Shown here: in pieces, positions 11,401 through 21,922 of the stretch | Position numbering within the stretch: the first letter of the stretch is position 1 | Layout of the letters: each line of letters opens with the position of its first letter | Origin: Paraphaeosphaeria minitans | Lineage: Eukaryota > Ascomycota > Dothideomycetes > Pleosporales > Didymosphaeriaceae | Assembly (NCBI GenBank): GCA_015832175.1 | Contig: WJXW01000001.1 | Location: forward strand, 1,550,001-1,614,000 | Reading direction: 5' to 3' | Length of the DNA stretch: 64,000 nt | Program-made: the position numbers and the translations under genes | Notes under the pieces: generated by a model | What the model was told of the DNA's origin: nothing | The model's database searches: none | What the model saw: the letters and a program-made list of their open reading frames with translations, nothing else

Positions 11401-14150
11401 TCTCCGTCAATTTCGAATTGTGTTACACAGTAGGCACACAGAAGCCCATTGACCTGTGCCCTGAACGTTGAAAAATTATCCAGGGCATGTTTGGCTTGGT
11501 CAGGAGATACGCGCCCCAGATAAGTAAGATACTCCCAACTTCCATCGAAGTCATGCAATTGGAGGAAGGACGATTTCCTCGTGTGCGTCTTTTGCGAAAA
11601 GAAGCGGGAGACATGCTGCTGGATCTCGTAGCGGGATGTGTTTGCGAGGGCTTCTTCCCATGCCTGCCGGGTGGACGACAGCCGCCATCCATGCGAAAAG
11701 CCATATTACGTTACATCCGGATCCCGGAACCTTCAGACCAAGATGTCCAGATCCTCGAAAACAGTGATTTCTTCAACGAATCCACCAAAGGCCCACTACT
11801 ACTCGTTCGAGGACTGATAGCTGGTGGCATTTTACGCTTCGCTTTAACGAGTAAACGTTGGAAAGTAAACTACGGGCTGGATTCTGACCGATCGCCTCCA
11901 ACGAAACTCGCAGTGCCGTATCGGTCAAAAGACAAGCCTTCCGCGCGCTCGGAATTCAGCCATCCTGACGTTGTTATCGCGTTGACCTCCCTGTCCTATT
12001 ACTATGGCGGTCTCGGCGAAAATGATTTATTCATTGCATTTGCTCATCTTCTACGGTCGGATCAGTCTGATATAGAGTACGGATTCTGGGTCAAAGGTGC
12101 TGACAGCCTCCCGGAAGCATTTCGTCACTTGAGTAAAATCAATACCGAAGACAGGTATCAGTGCGTAACCGAAGTCTTTCCTTCACTGCGATATTCCACA
12201 GCGACTATTGATTACTTCCTATCACATATCGTCTTCGCCAAGGAAATTAGGGAATTTCCGAGCAAGCTCTCTGCTTCTGGTTGGGATCTGGGCTCGGTCA
12301 AGGCAAACCCAATGACAGGCTTCAGTGGCACGAATGATTCGCGGCAGCTCTTACCACTTAGTGTACAGCACCTGGACTTGGATGCACAGAAAGGTACCAA
12401 CGCTATGGTCCTGCAGCAATGCATTCTTCAGCCAAACGCTTCAGAGCCTCAACATGCCATCGAGTTGATAAAGTCCAGACTCGCCACTGATGGTACTGTC
12501 TCAGATGGGGAGCATCTCTTGTCTATTGTCGACTCCATGACTCCACCAGTTCAGGTTATCCTGGATGTCGGCGCCCATATTTTGGATCTGAACAATCGTC
12601 AGGTGGCCCAGAAATGGATATCCATGTCGAGTAATGCTATCACACAAGCTGCATTATTTTTCAACGACGATGAAGAGCTGATTGTTCTCGACCGAACTGG
12701 GAGAGAGGAAGCTCTACAGGTATCCCCCTTCTTGAAACGGCTTGAAGAATGTCTAGTCTACCTCGATGAGGCGCATACTCGCGGAATAGACCTTAGACTT
12801 CCAAAGCACTGTCGCGCAGCCGTCACGCTCGGTGCAAGTTTGACGAAAGACCGCCTAGTTCAGGCATGCATGAGATTGCGGAAACTCGGGAAGGGGCAGT
12901 CCGTAGTCTTTTGTGTTCCTGAAGAGATCCAGGGAAGGATCCTAGAATGTACATCAAAAGCCGCAGCCACCGACATCAATGTCTCTGATGTCTTGGCTTG
13001 GACTATCAAAGAATCATGTGTGAATCTCAGCCGGTGCACACCTTTATGGGCGAGCCAAGGCCAACGGTATGAGAAACACAAGCACCTGCGCCGTGGAGTG
13101 GCAACCACGCGGGAGGAAGCAGAGGGCTTCCTCGAAGATGAAGCTCAAACGTTAGAAAATCGTTACCGCCCTCGTCCATCATTATCCGAAGCGGAGAAAG
13201 GGACATTGGCGGAGAAGAACGAAAACATCCAGGAAATTCTGCGACGCTCTCAAGAATTTGGAATTACAACTTCGACCTCAGTCCCACTCCAAGAGGAACA
13301 GGAACGGGAACTGGCGCCAGAGGTCGAGGAAGAACGACATATCGAACGTCCGGCTCCTGCAGAACCTGATCAGCACACTCTGGATAACGACTTGGTCAAG
13401 TTAGTAGATGAAGGTATATTCGCGACAAATTCCAGGACATTCGTCCCGGCTTTTCGAGCCATGAAGGACGTCAGCGCTGCCAGGCGCTTCGATATCGACC
13501 AATTTCCAACCGACTTATTGGTAACAGAAGATTACATCCGCAACGTGAAGCGACCAACTCAACTACCCTCCAAATCCTTTGTGTCCGACTCTTACCATAA
13601 GCCTGTCCAGTGGATCCTCTCTGTCGTGACAGGCAGGTCCTCTTACCGAGCGAAGACCCAAGCAAGTCTGAAGAAGGCAGAAGTGCTTGTAATCATCAGT
13701 CCGTTCGAAGCTGATAAGCTGCTGGAGCGCATTCGGATCTCCTCACATGTAACTTTGCATACATACGCACCGCGCTGCAACAAAACATGCAAGCCTCTTG
13801 ACGATCTCAGTCTATACCCAATTGGCCGGCCGTTCAATCCCGATATCTCGCGCTCTTTGATTACCCAGCTTAACCTATTCGCCGGGCAAGTATACTTCCG
13901 GTCCTACGAAGAGTATGTCGAGACATGTGAGTTTCTCGGTTTAGCTTCAGCTGTTACCGTGGACGGACAGACCGTCCAGTCGGACGGCTTTGTTCTCCCA
14001 CCTTCTGGAAAGTGGAATTTGAGTGATAGCCCTGTAAGATTCCTGAAGGATCTAGTGGTCAACGTTCGGAGAGGAGGCGAAGGCATTGACAAAACCCATT
14101 TGGGAAGAATGCTGGAAGGGGAAATCCTCAAGGAGACAGAGTTTGACTGA
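5437..14150 (+). pseudogene. Decayed giant DUF3638/DUF3645 protein gene (ubiquitinyl-hydrolase-like annotation)
   Basis: One family runs colinearly through 8.7 kb but is broken. It starts MAADQPSATEF at 5437. The frame shifts near 5700, where family proteins have several hundred more residues that are missing here, and again near 6550 (between CKKCQ and the VHEWPL block). An in-frame TAG stands at 6725. Two real introns follow, 10197-10243 and 11004-11060. The frame shifts once more near 11328, before the FFDSYSRDIVDE block, and a TGA at 11469 replaces a position where relatives have Trp. From 11487 to the stop the reading is clean (887 codons) and reaches the family C-terminus. Landmarks are a P-loop-like GEGKSSVIVP at 10942 (DUF3638), GGILRFALTSKRWKVNYGLD (DUF3645) and a DEAH box (LDEAHTRG) at 12765. 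Relatives exceed 3,000 residues; databases often call them ubiquitinyl hydrolases, without experiment that I know of. The downstream half could still be translated. Sequencing errors are the main alternative. Confidence 0.75.
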
Positions 14151-15248
14151 CGACTTCCTGTTCCAACTTTCGTGGTTGCGTACTAGCTTATGGGGAAGAC
14201 TTTAGGAAACTATATATTAATGGGAGGAGATACAGGCGGCTGGAGATGCATCCCTTCCCAGTTGGATCATAGTTATTGCGGGAGTTTCGGATGACAATGA
14301 AGCCATTTGAGGTACACAGCGGTCCAAGAGACAGCTCTTCAATATTTATGGTATTTTGTTATCTACTAAAACGTAGACTTGCGACTCGGAACTGGCATTG
14401 TTGACGTGTGTGACGAAAGGTTTTAGCGGTGTCGCGATGCTGGGGAATCCGTAGGTATACTAGATGCCAAGTGGCTCGTGCAGACCCTGTCACCTGCGCC
14501 CTCCTGCGCGCTTATTTTGGGGCTTGGGACAACAACTCATGGTTCCGGACCGCATTGCCCGCTCAACCTTCATCTCTGCACGCCACTACTCGTCATTTCT
14601 CTGTCTTATTCTTTTGTAGTTGACATGTTTTGGAGCCTCTCACTGTGTCTCTGGTCTCTTTGATTGTTCCCCGCGCCGAAACAGCCGCGCTCCCCCAGGC
14701 TTACCCGGCTTGCTGCGCGCCGTGAATCAACCTCTGGAACCTGGCCATATGGAGGCTGCCTGCGGCGCTATTTCTGCCTGGAGTCGCGCTCGAGCTCGTC
14801 CTGAGCTCTCTACAAGAAGCGCTTCCCAAATGAGCGAGGAGCTTTCAACCTCTGATCTGCACACCGCTTTGTGGGCCAGGAATACGCTAAAAAGTCAACA
14901 CCGCTGAGCCGCACGCTGTGTACAGAATATTCTTTATTGGAGTTGGACTCTTACCTTTGATGCACGTCGACCCTGGTACGATCACGCGACCTTGCACTCG
15001 CGGTTTTGTTACGAGTGTCGCGCCCGACGCACTCGGTTGGTGAGAGGCGTGCTGCGACACCAGTTTGTTGACCGACTAGGTGCAGAAATACCCTTTGCAC
15101 CGCCGTTGACCAACCTGCATCGACAGAACCTTCCCTGAGAACGAAGAACAGCACACTAGGACCCGTGCTACCTGGCCACGGGTTCATCTGTTTTGTTTTA
15201 CCTATCTTTGGTCAACATAAATCTTTGGGGCCAACAAAGTAGCCGAGG
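14151..15248. other. Intergenic, no gene seen
   Basis: 1.1 kb between the DUF3638 relic and the HExxH gene, both on the plus strand. Several 60-95 codon frames overlap each other with no domain. The last 300 bp probably contain the promoter and leader of the downstream gene. Confidence 0.5.
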
Positions 15249-17090
15249 ATGGATCCCCTTCGTTACCGCAAAGCGTACGAGGCGATGATACATGTCAGCC
15301 GACTTCTGGAGCACCGTTTGAACAATGATCCACCATCGGAAGAACAGGGTGAAGGAGATGCGGCAGACAATGGAGTAGCGTTCGAGGTTGAGGACCCAGA
15401 TAGCATGGAATGGACCCCTACCGCCACTGGGACGACGACTCCACCAGCTGGGTGCGGACCACCGCCATCTACGGCCAAGCACATGCGCCACCTTCTCCCG
15501 GATGCGGGTGAGGGCGAGTACCAGATTGAGGACCAGGGCGACAATACCGTACTGCTGTACAAGCTTCAAGAGAGCACCGTGATGGACGAATGCATAGACA
15601 GACTTGTGCGCGACTTGCCAGATGTTTTGAGCTACGAGAATGCGGCTGCATTCACGCCTTCGACCATTGAAGTACCTAAGGATTTTGGCCTCCAGCTCAG
15701 CATATCTATCAACCACCATCTGGCTCAGGTTGCAGACCGAAAGGTTCTGGAGAAGTACAGGCGTCTTCTTGGTCATCGCAAAGTCCCTCTGAAGCAAAAG
15801 TCTGTCAGGCTTGGTTTCGATGCGGTTGAACTGATCCAGAACCAAGCCATCAAGTTCCCTGAGAATGCGCCTGTCACGGAATCTACACTTGACAATGAGA
15901 TACATCCCATCTTTCGTTTGGAAAACTTCCATGGCTGCTCGGACGCAATCTACGATGAGTTGAAGCCAGCTCTTCGACTAGCTACCTTGTTCCTCTTCTC
16001 TCGGGGAACCTTCACCTTCTGGCATACGCTTGTATTTGGAGACCGGAAGCCATGCAAGGAGACGTCGGAATTGTATGGCCAGCCCTGTGCTCGCATTGTT
16101 GAAGATGTAACATGGTCAGACGAGCATGCTGCAGCGTTCAGAGACTTCATGGACAAACAGGTGGATACTGTCCACTTCATGTTCCATCGAGAGCCACTTC
16201 CGCCTGACCCGGCGTATGCGTCAATGGGGTTGGTTGCCGACTACAAGAATGGGATTATGCGGAAGCTCAACGGCAAGTGCCACACTAGTCGGATATGCTT
16301 ACACTCGGACTTCTACACCACGGCGAAGAAGCTCAGCTTGTTACAGTATCCCGAACCAGCCATGGTCCTGCGCTTCAACCTGTTCCTCGCTGTGTGTCTC
16401 GCTCATGAGATGGCCCACTTCATCGAAGTGTCTGGTCCCCACCACGACCACCCGCTTGGACAACCAGAAGTCTTTTTTAACGACAACAAGTGGACCGAAT
16501 CTGGTATCGCGTTCGAGTTGAAGGTATTTGGTGGGAGGTTACACCCAATCTCGTCACGCGTCGACTGTGGACTGGGTCTGGCCGTTCTATCTTACCCGCT
16601 CCGAGAGCTCTACGACAAAGAAGACAACGTACTGTACACCCTACCCATGGACTACATCACAAAGCTGCAGCAGAAGGAGACCTGGGAAAGAGACTTCAGC
16701 GAGGTCGATGCCGCCGTCTTTCACGTGCCGCGCACAGGCTGTCGCTCCATCGAAATCAACGGCATCAACCTCATGATCTGGGAAGACGAGAAGGACGTAG
16801 ACATCTCAGACGATATCGACCAGCTGGACACCATGTTTAAGCGCAAGGACGACGGGAGCATCATCAAGAATCCCAACTCCAACAACCGCATTCCGAAACG
16901 GCATGTCGAAGGCCGTCGCTGGAGCCCGTACGGTCATAAACGCAAGGGCTCCGCGGATGCCGTCGTGTGTGTGCCTAAAGAGATTGCAGTTGCGGACGAA
17001 GCGGGTCAAGAAGCCAAAGCGAACGAGAGCAATGAGAGCGAAGAGGGAACGGCGGCTGAGGCTAGTAACTCGGACGACGACATGGCGTGA
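15249..17090 (+). CDS. Unknown protein with HExxH zinc-binding signature
   Basis: Single-exon gene of 613 residues starting MDPLRYRKAYEAM; I do not recognise the family. Residues 20-90 are acidic and low in complexity. The middle (about 130-480) looks globular. Within it, AHEMAHFIE supplies an HEMAH motif (residues 386-390), the HExxH zinc-ligand and catalytic pattern of zincin metallopeptidases, inside a hydrophobic helix (LRFNLFLAVCLAHEMAHFIE). About 27 residues later, ESGIAFELKVFGG (417 on) offers Glu residues that could be the third ligand of a gluzincin. The final 100 residues are basic, then Glu/Ser-rich, ending SNDDDMA, and look disordered. No signal peptide or membrane segment is seen, so a cytosolic or nuclear site is likely. 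The peptidase call is inference from the motif; it could be an inactive or unrelated fold. Confidence 0.8.
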   Translation: MDPLRYRKAYEAMIHVSRLLEHRLNNDPPSEEQGEGDAADNGVAFEVEDPDSMEWTPTATGTTTPPAGCGPPPSTAKHMRHLLPDAGEGEYQIEDQGDNTVLLYKLQESTVMDECIDRLVRDLPDVLSYENAAAFTPSTIEVPKDFGLQLSISINHHLAQVADRKVLEKYRRLLGHRKVPLKQKSVRLGFDAVELIQNQAIKFPENAPVTESTLDNEIHPIFRLENFHGCSDAIYDELKPALRLATLFLFSRGTFTFWHTLVFGDRKPCKETSELYGQPCARIVEDVTWSDEHAAAFRDFMDKQVDTVHFMFHREPLPPDPAYASMGLVADYKNGIMRKLNGKCHTSRICLHSDFYTTAKKLSLLQYPEPAMVLRFNLFLAVCLAHEMAHFIEVSGPHHDHPLGQPEVFFNDNKWTESGIAFELKVFGGRLHPISSRVDCGLGLAVLSYPLRELYDKEDNVLYTLPMDYITKLQQKETWERDFSEVDAAVFHVPRTGCRSIEINGINLMIWEDEKDVDISDDIDQLDTMFKRKDDGSIIKNPNSNNRIPKRHVEGRRWSPYGHKRKGSADAVVCVPKEIAVADEAGQEAKANESNESEEGTAAEASNSDDDMA

Positions 17091-18960
17091 AGGACAGGAA
17101 TTATGTGAATCCCAGCAAGCCTGACATATCTTGGAAGGGCGGAGGTGGGTCACATTGTCAGTGTAATAGGGCCTGCATATCATTTGGCGTCTTTGGAGCA
17201 TTTTAGTGTTGTATTAGCATAGCGGCATTTATGAGCGACGCATCGTATTGGTTTGGTGTAGCGGTAAAGAGTTCACCCACGCGGACCCATGTCTCGCAGT
17301 CCAAGGTATCAATTGCTCATGTCTTTTCGGCGATCAAGATACTTCAAACAGTAGTCACCGCAACCTATGTATGCATCGCTGAGAACAGCGCCTATTGATT
17401 CAGATCCGACCCTGGATTTCCCTATTGTGTGGCAGCGTCAATGTATCTTTCCACAAATCACCTATCAAATCAATCTCTCTGTGGATCTTGTCGTCGGCGA
17501 TTGTGACCATGAAGTCATCCAAGCGCATGCGTTCATAGTGACCAGTACGGATGGGCGCGGGACTTGGCCACTGCAAACACGTCTCCTTCGTGCAGAGGTC
17601 GAATCGAAGATGTAGCGAGCTAAGACATGTTGGTATGTTGGAGCCGGTCTGGCTTTCGATATGGTGAAGACGGAATCGCTTCAGCCTCAGTACGCACTCA
17701 TGATGGATCTGGTGTTTGCCTGGTAGCTAGGCGGGGAATAACTTGTCCACCACAGCATCGCGGAAGTAGGTGTATGTCGTGCTCCCCGTATCTCCACAGC
17801 TTTTCGATTGTGAACCTTTCGATACTTCCTTTTGGACACATTTGTTCAGCTTTACAAACCACGGCCAACACATCGAGACCTGCTGTCCTCGCTGCGGTAT
17901 ACCATGTTCTTTTCAGTAGATGTGTGCCTGCCTAGCCAAGTCATACTTGCTTCATGATGCAAGCGCCATCTCTGGAGGTGTATGTCCAATGTCGTTCATG
18001 CTCAACATCAAGAGCGCACACCCATCGATGCCTCTTCGCAGAATTGTTTCCGAGAAACTGTGATCTTCTTCCATCATGTACGTCTTTCACGGGATCTCTC
18101 GGCTCGGTTGCCGTCAGATTCGACTGACAGGATGGTCCATCAGCAGCAAAGTCTGTGTCGACTTAGGCAGGTAGTGGCTATTTGCGGACGCGTCTCTTAG
18201 AGTGACAGTCGCTCCCGAGCCTTTTATGAGAGTTCCTGCAAGCACAAGTTAGTATCAGGCAGCATGGAGAAGAGGCGGTTCACGAACTTCGCTCCTCTAT
18301 CGTCGAGGCTGTCGTCTATCGAGAAGGATCGCTCCGGTCTCGCGATTCTCTTGCTTGGATGTTGCCGTGTGCACTCCGCTTTCTCCAATTGAACCTACTG
18401 CTGGGTGTCGTTTCGATCAAAAGCTCAATTCTCCATACATGCCATGCATGCAATATACAGGAGCGGTACGTGAGGCGACTCTTTCTAGAAACGTCGAGAT
18501 TCTATAACTGCCTTGCTCTCCCGGGGCTGACACGGTGTACCTAACCCTTCGTGTGTGCACTATCATCCTAGGCGACTGCCATTTCTGCGAGCCTCCGCAG
18601 ATACGTGAAGCTGTTTCAGCTCAATAAACTGCCCACTGCATCTGTAGCAACTTATTGAGAACACCATCTTGACATTCGTCGATATCATCGAAAAACCCTC
18701 GGTGATGGGCTTCGCTGTGCTAATGCGAGCTTTCCACCGCCCTCTCCCCTTCACTACTGCTACGGGTTCGCTCTCTCCAGTATTCACTCCGGTTACTCTC
18801 TCCAATTAGAGAAGCCAGATCAGCTTCACCTCTTCGTCGAATCTTCCAGATCACGCCTCTAAGCCTAATCAGGCTCTGCGCGTCCCATTCACCTCGACAC
18901 CTGTGGGCAGGCAGCGGCACCCGTGACTTTGCGCGCTAGTCCGCTCGCACGGACGCCGCC
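17091..18960. other. Gene-poor stretch, no supported gene
   Basis: About 1.9 kb of roughly balanced base composition. Short frames on both strands are broken every 60-100 codons. A minus-strand stretch near 18060-17955 faintly recalls an ankyrin-type repeat, but it is interrupted by stops and I do not call it. It may be old decayed coding sequence. Confidence 0.4.
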
Positions 18961-18973
18961 GAGCCCCGCTGAG

Positions 18974-18982
18974 TATATAAAG
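18974..18982 (+). promoter_or_regulatory. TATA box of a promoter without an evident gene
   Basis: TATATAAAG is followed after about 20 bp by a CT-rich tract (CTCTCTCTCTCC) and then an ATG at 19046 in the context CACGATG, the usual layout of a strong fungal core promoter. The frame from that ATG closes after 17 codons. Either the gene is decayed, is spliced in a way I cannot see, or the transcript is non-coding. Confidence 0.35.
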
Positions 18983-19231
18983 ACCGCCTGCCTCTTCTGC
19001 TCTCTCTCTCCTTCTCTCCACACACCTTCCTCTTCGAGCTTCACGATGTATGACATCAAGTGTTTCATTTCAACACACATCCTTGGCATGCTTTGACCTC
19101 ATCCATCATCACTGGTCATCGTCATGATGCATTCTTGTCGAGTCGGACCTGGCTTCACTCACTTTAACCTCCATCTACCTTGGCCTGATCACCTGACCAA
19201 TGGCTTTATTCGTTCATGTCGATCACCACCG

Positions 19232-19312
19232 CTACTCATGTCGACTATCACTCATGTCGGCCATCACTCATGTTGACCACCACTCATGTCAACCATCACT
19301 CATGTCGACCTT
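19232..19312. repeat. 16-bp minisatellite, 5 units
   Basis: Five near-identical units of the form CACTCATGTCGACCAT, the first slightly variant, lie immediately before another minisatellite of different sequence. Differences among units are mostly transitions. Confidence 0.8.
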
Positions 19313-19341
19313 AACCATTAACAACCTTCACGTTCCATCAT

Positions 19342-19460
19342 GGTCAACTAGCTCCTTTGGTCAACTACCTTCTTTGGTCAACTACCTTCTTTGGTCAACT
19401 ACCTTCTTTGGTCAACTACCTTCTTTGGTCAACTACCTTCTTTGGTCAACTACCTTCTTT
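19342..19460. repeat. 17-bp minisatellite, 7 units
   Basis: Seven units of GGTCAACTACCTTCTTT from 19342 to 19460; the first differs at three bases and the rest are identical by eye. Because 17 is not a multiple of three, every frame reads through it with a 17-residue period, which explains the long open frame 19200-20075. Confidence 0.9.
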
Positions 19461-20534
19461 GACCTTCTTCGATTAGCCTTGTGCTTTGGTCACACCCTCT
19501 TACATTTGCCGGTCCTACTCGACAATCACCACCACCTCCCTCCGAACCGAACCGAATCGAATCGAACAGTCGAAACACTGGCGGTCGGATACAACGTCAT
19601 GGATACTGGTACAGGGTGTAGTTTAAGGCCACAGGTTCCCTTGCGCTTGGACATGGATATGGTTGGTCAGAAGACGGAGGAATTGAGCGGTTCGCCGCTA
19701 GCCTTACCAAACATATATACCCAGTTCTGTGGCGGCTTAGGCTCAGGTCAATCAGACTGGTGTTGTGTATGGCTCGGTTGGCGCAATTGTCGAAGGGCAT
19801 TCTCAGCTCATGTTGCAGGCCGTGTGGAATCTGAGGGCTTCGTGCCTGGCCTACCTGCAACCTCTCACCTGAGACCCCTAGCGGCTTTGTGCCCTCCGAT
19901 GCCTGGTGCTAGCACGCTATGGTATGGGTGGATTGTCGAAAGTGGCTTGGACATAAGGTTGGGTAATTGGGTCGTTCTGGTCGTGGGTGTTGGATACCTG
20001 TGGGTCATTGGTGCAGGATGCATGTCGGTCATCGGTGTTGGATATTGTTCAATGGCTTCGATGCATATTGATTGAAGGGATTCGATGGCTCGTCAATAAT
20101 CTTCTCATGGCAGGGTGTTGCCTTGCATGTAGCCTTAGGGCACCAAATCCAATCCTAAAATATCTCACACCACACTCGTATTCCCCTCGACCTACATGAT
20201 GTCCTTTGGTGGTTTGCCTCTCTATCGTGTTGTGCTTCCGCACCATCTCTGGCGAGGTCCATGTTCTTCCTATGGTCGCTAGCCTTCCACATACATGGGT
20301 ATCAAATGATCCTTTCTTCTTGATAAGCACAAGGCATAATGAGTGGATCTCGTCCCACTATCCTTCCCGGCTACCGGCTTATTTAAAAACTGGCAAATCC
20401 TGGTTTATCCACTCGGGATGGTACCTCCTGAAGTCGCATGGCTTCAGAAAGCCAATAACCCTAACCAATCTCAATTGGGGCGTCGCTGGTTCCTCGTTCG
20501 CGATCTTGTGCTCCTTCCTGTTCCAATTTCTTCC
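19461..20534. other. Gene-poor stretch with short repeats
   Basis: Contains a run of five CCGAA/TCGAA pentamers at 19542-19567 and a loose repeat of a GGTCATCGGTGTTGGAT-like unit at 19976-20046. The open frame crossing this stretch has no recognisable domain and is most likely a by-product of the repeats. Confidence 0.45.
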
Positions 20535-21113
20535 TCAAGCAACCCACAGAGACGGGCCGCACTGTCGCACTTCTCCCCAAACGCCTGTTTTATTGCCCAA
20601 CATGGTAGTTTGCGGATATCCATCTTCTTGCCCATACGTTATCACTGCTTCTCCAAGATCTCTTTTGCGTTTACGTGGGAGTGACTTCCCAAGTGGTGAT
20701 CTCTCAAAGCAGCCCTCGTTGTCAAACACAGTATTAGCCATGGTAGTTCGGGGGTGAAACTCGCCATGTTCGGGAGATCCTTGAGATCGCAGCTGCGGCA
20801 ACACGGCATTTTGACATCCAAGATGGCCTTGTTCACTTTTTTTTCAGCAGAAAGGACACACCATTGACAAGTACCTCAGCCAATTCTTTCTGTACACGAA
20901 GGCGGCTGCCTGATTGGCGCTCTTGGGCGGAGGGTTGTTCGCGTGTTTATTCAACATTCCGCGCGTGTACTTTTCCACGTTATCGCGCAGGTGGTGACTT
21001 GTTGCTGCGACGGCAAAGAGTGCGTGTTGGGGCAGGGAACGCACGTCAGAGGCGTCGCAGTAAGAAAGAACATTAAGAAGCTCTGGAGTAAGAGTATCTA
21101 ACTTGGCTACCAT
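20535..21113 (-). pseudogene. Relic of an F-box protein
   Basis: Read on the minus strand from ATG 21113, the first 90 codons give an F-box-like start (LDTLTPELLNVLSYCDAS) followed by the spacing typical of small fungal F-box proteins (SHHLRDNVEKYTRGML, then YRKNWLRYLSMVCPFC). A TGA follows CPFC at once. The natural continuation, with a second Cys pair (CCRSCDLKD), is in another frame beginning after the A8 run, and a third piece in yet another frame (ITYGQEDGYPQTTM) resembles the end of this family. F-box proteins are adaptors for SCF ubiquitin ligases. Broken by at least two frame changes, this copy is probably dead; an unusual splice could rescue only the first break. Confidence 0.55.
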
Positions 21114-21402
21114 AGTTGAGGGACTCCTGGTGTGGTGCAGTTGTGAGATGGGTTGATGAGGTCGGGATGGCGGGTTTTTGAGTTGAGGGGACATCAAGAT
21201 CATTTCCGAGAGAGTCCGATCACTATATATCAGAAGGTTGTCAATTTTGAGCACTTGGAGACGCATAAGAAATTGAAATGTCCCAAACGGGCGCTGCGGC
21301 TTGCTATCGAGGACGCTGCACTCGAAACGTTCTAGATTTGGTGCATGTTGTAAGGCATCTCTAAGACCACGAAAGTCGTCTTATTAGCTATGCCGAATTC
21401 AT

Positions 21403-21840
21403 CTATTGATGTTCTAGCCGTTTGTCACTGAGCATCTTAAGATTTTTAGTAAGCGACAGTCGTTCTCGGTGAGATACTCCGCCAATCGCCCAGGCATAAT
21501 TGTAATTCCAGTGAGATCCATGGACTGCAGATTTGGAGAAGCGCTGACGGCCGGGAGCTGGAAGACCAGAAAACGCGCTGATCCGTAACGTACACACGCC
21601 GAAACATGGCGTAGATCGATGCGAATTATAATACGAGCGTGTTCTAAACCAGGAGGAACCGAGACTGTCAAAGCTAGCGTCGAACATTCCGTTCAGAAGT
21701 TTCATTAGGTCCATGTTAATTTCAGGCATAGATAGGTCTAGCGGCCTATATCTTGCAGCGCTAAAAAAATAACGATCAAACCATGATCTTGTGACAGATC
21801 GTGATGGCGGGGCGTCAGTGTTCAAGCCACGCCAAGACAT
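21403..21840 (-). pseudogene. Relic of an F-box/LRR-like protein C-terminal region
   Basis: Two overlapping minus-strand frames share one protein. The first 60 codons (from MSWRGLNTDAPP, 21840) lead to DASFDSL; after a frame change near 21665 the sense continues as SVPPGLEHARIIIRIDLRHV and LQSMDLTGITIMPGRL, a leucine-rich-repeat-like line common in the C-terminal half of fungal F-box proteins. It lies just upstream, on the same strand, of the F-box relic, so the two may come from one gene family or a broken tandem pair. Weakly supported beyond the LRR-like spacing. Confidence 0.4.
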
Positions 21841-21922
21841 GGCTAATACAGGTCTCTACCTAGTAGGTAGGTAGGTAACCTCGCCAACTTCGAGAATCCT
21901 ACCATCCTACCTGCGCAACACA

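Noticed and set aside
1..17100. Secondary-metabolite cluster around the FAD oxidoreductase and aldo/keto reductase
   Set aside because: No backbone enzyme, transporter or cluster regulator nearby; neighbours are housekeeping or unknown genes.
17249..17330. tRNA-like stretch (TGGTGTAGCGGTA)
   Set aside because: Resembles a D-arm, but no matching T-arm, acceptor stem or anticodon arm can be folded by eye.
17950..18070. Ankyrin-like phrase on the minus strand
   Set aside because: One short phrase (NDIGHTPPEMALAS) only, flanked by stops and without neighbouring repeats.
19200..20075. 291-codon plus-strand frame over the minisatellites
   Set aside because: Its first third is translated 16-bp and 17-bp repeat, the rest has no domain, and it has no intron or orthologue-like sequence; it is open probably because the repeats lack stops.
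20206..20757. 183-codon plus-strand frame
   Set aside because: Overlaps the F-box relic on the other strand, whose Cys-pair sense is better; no domain in this frame.
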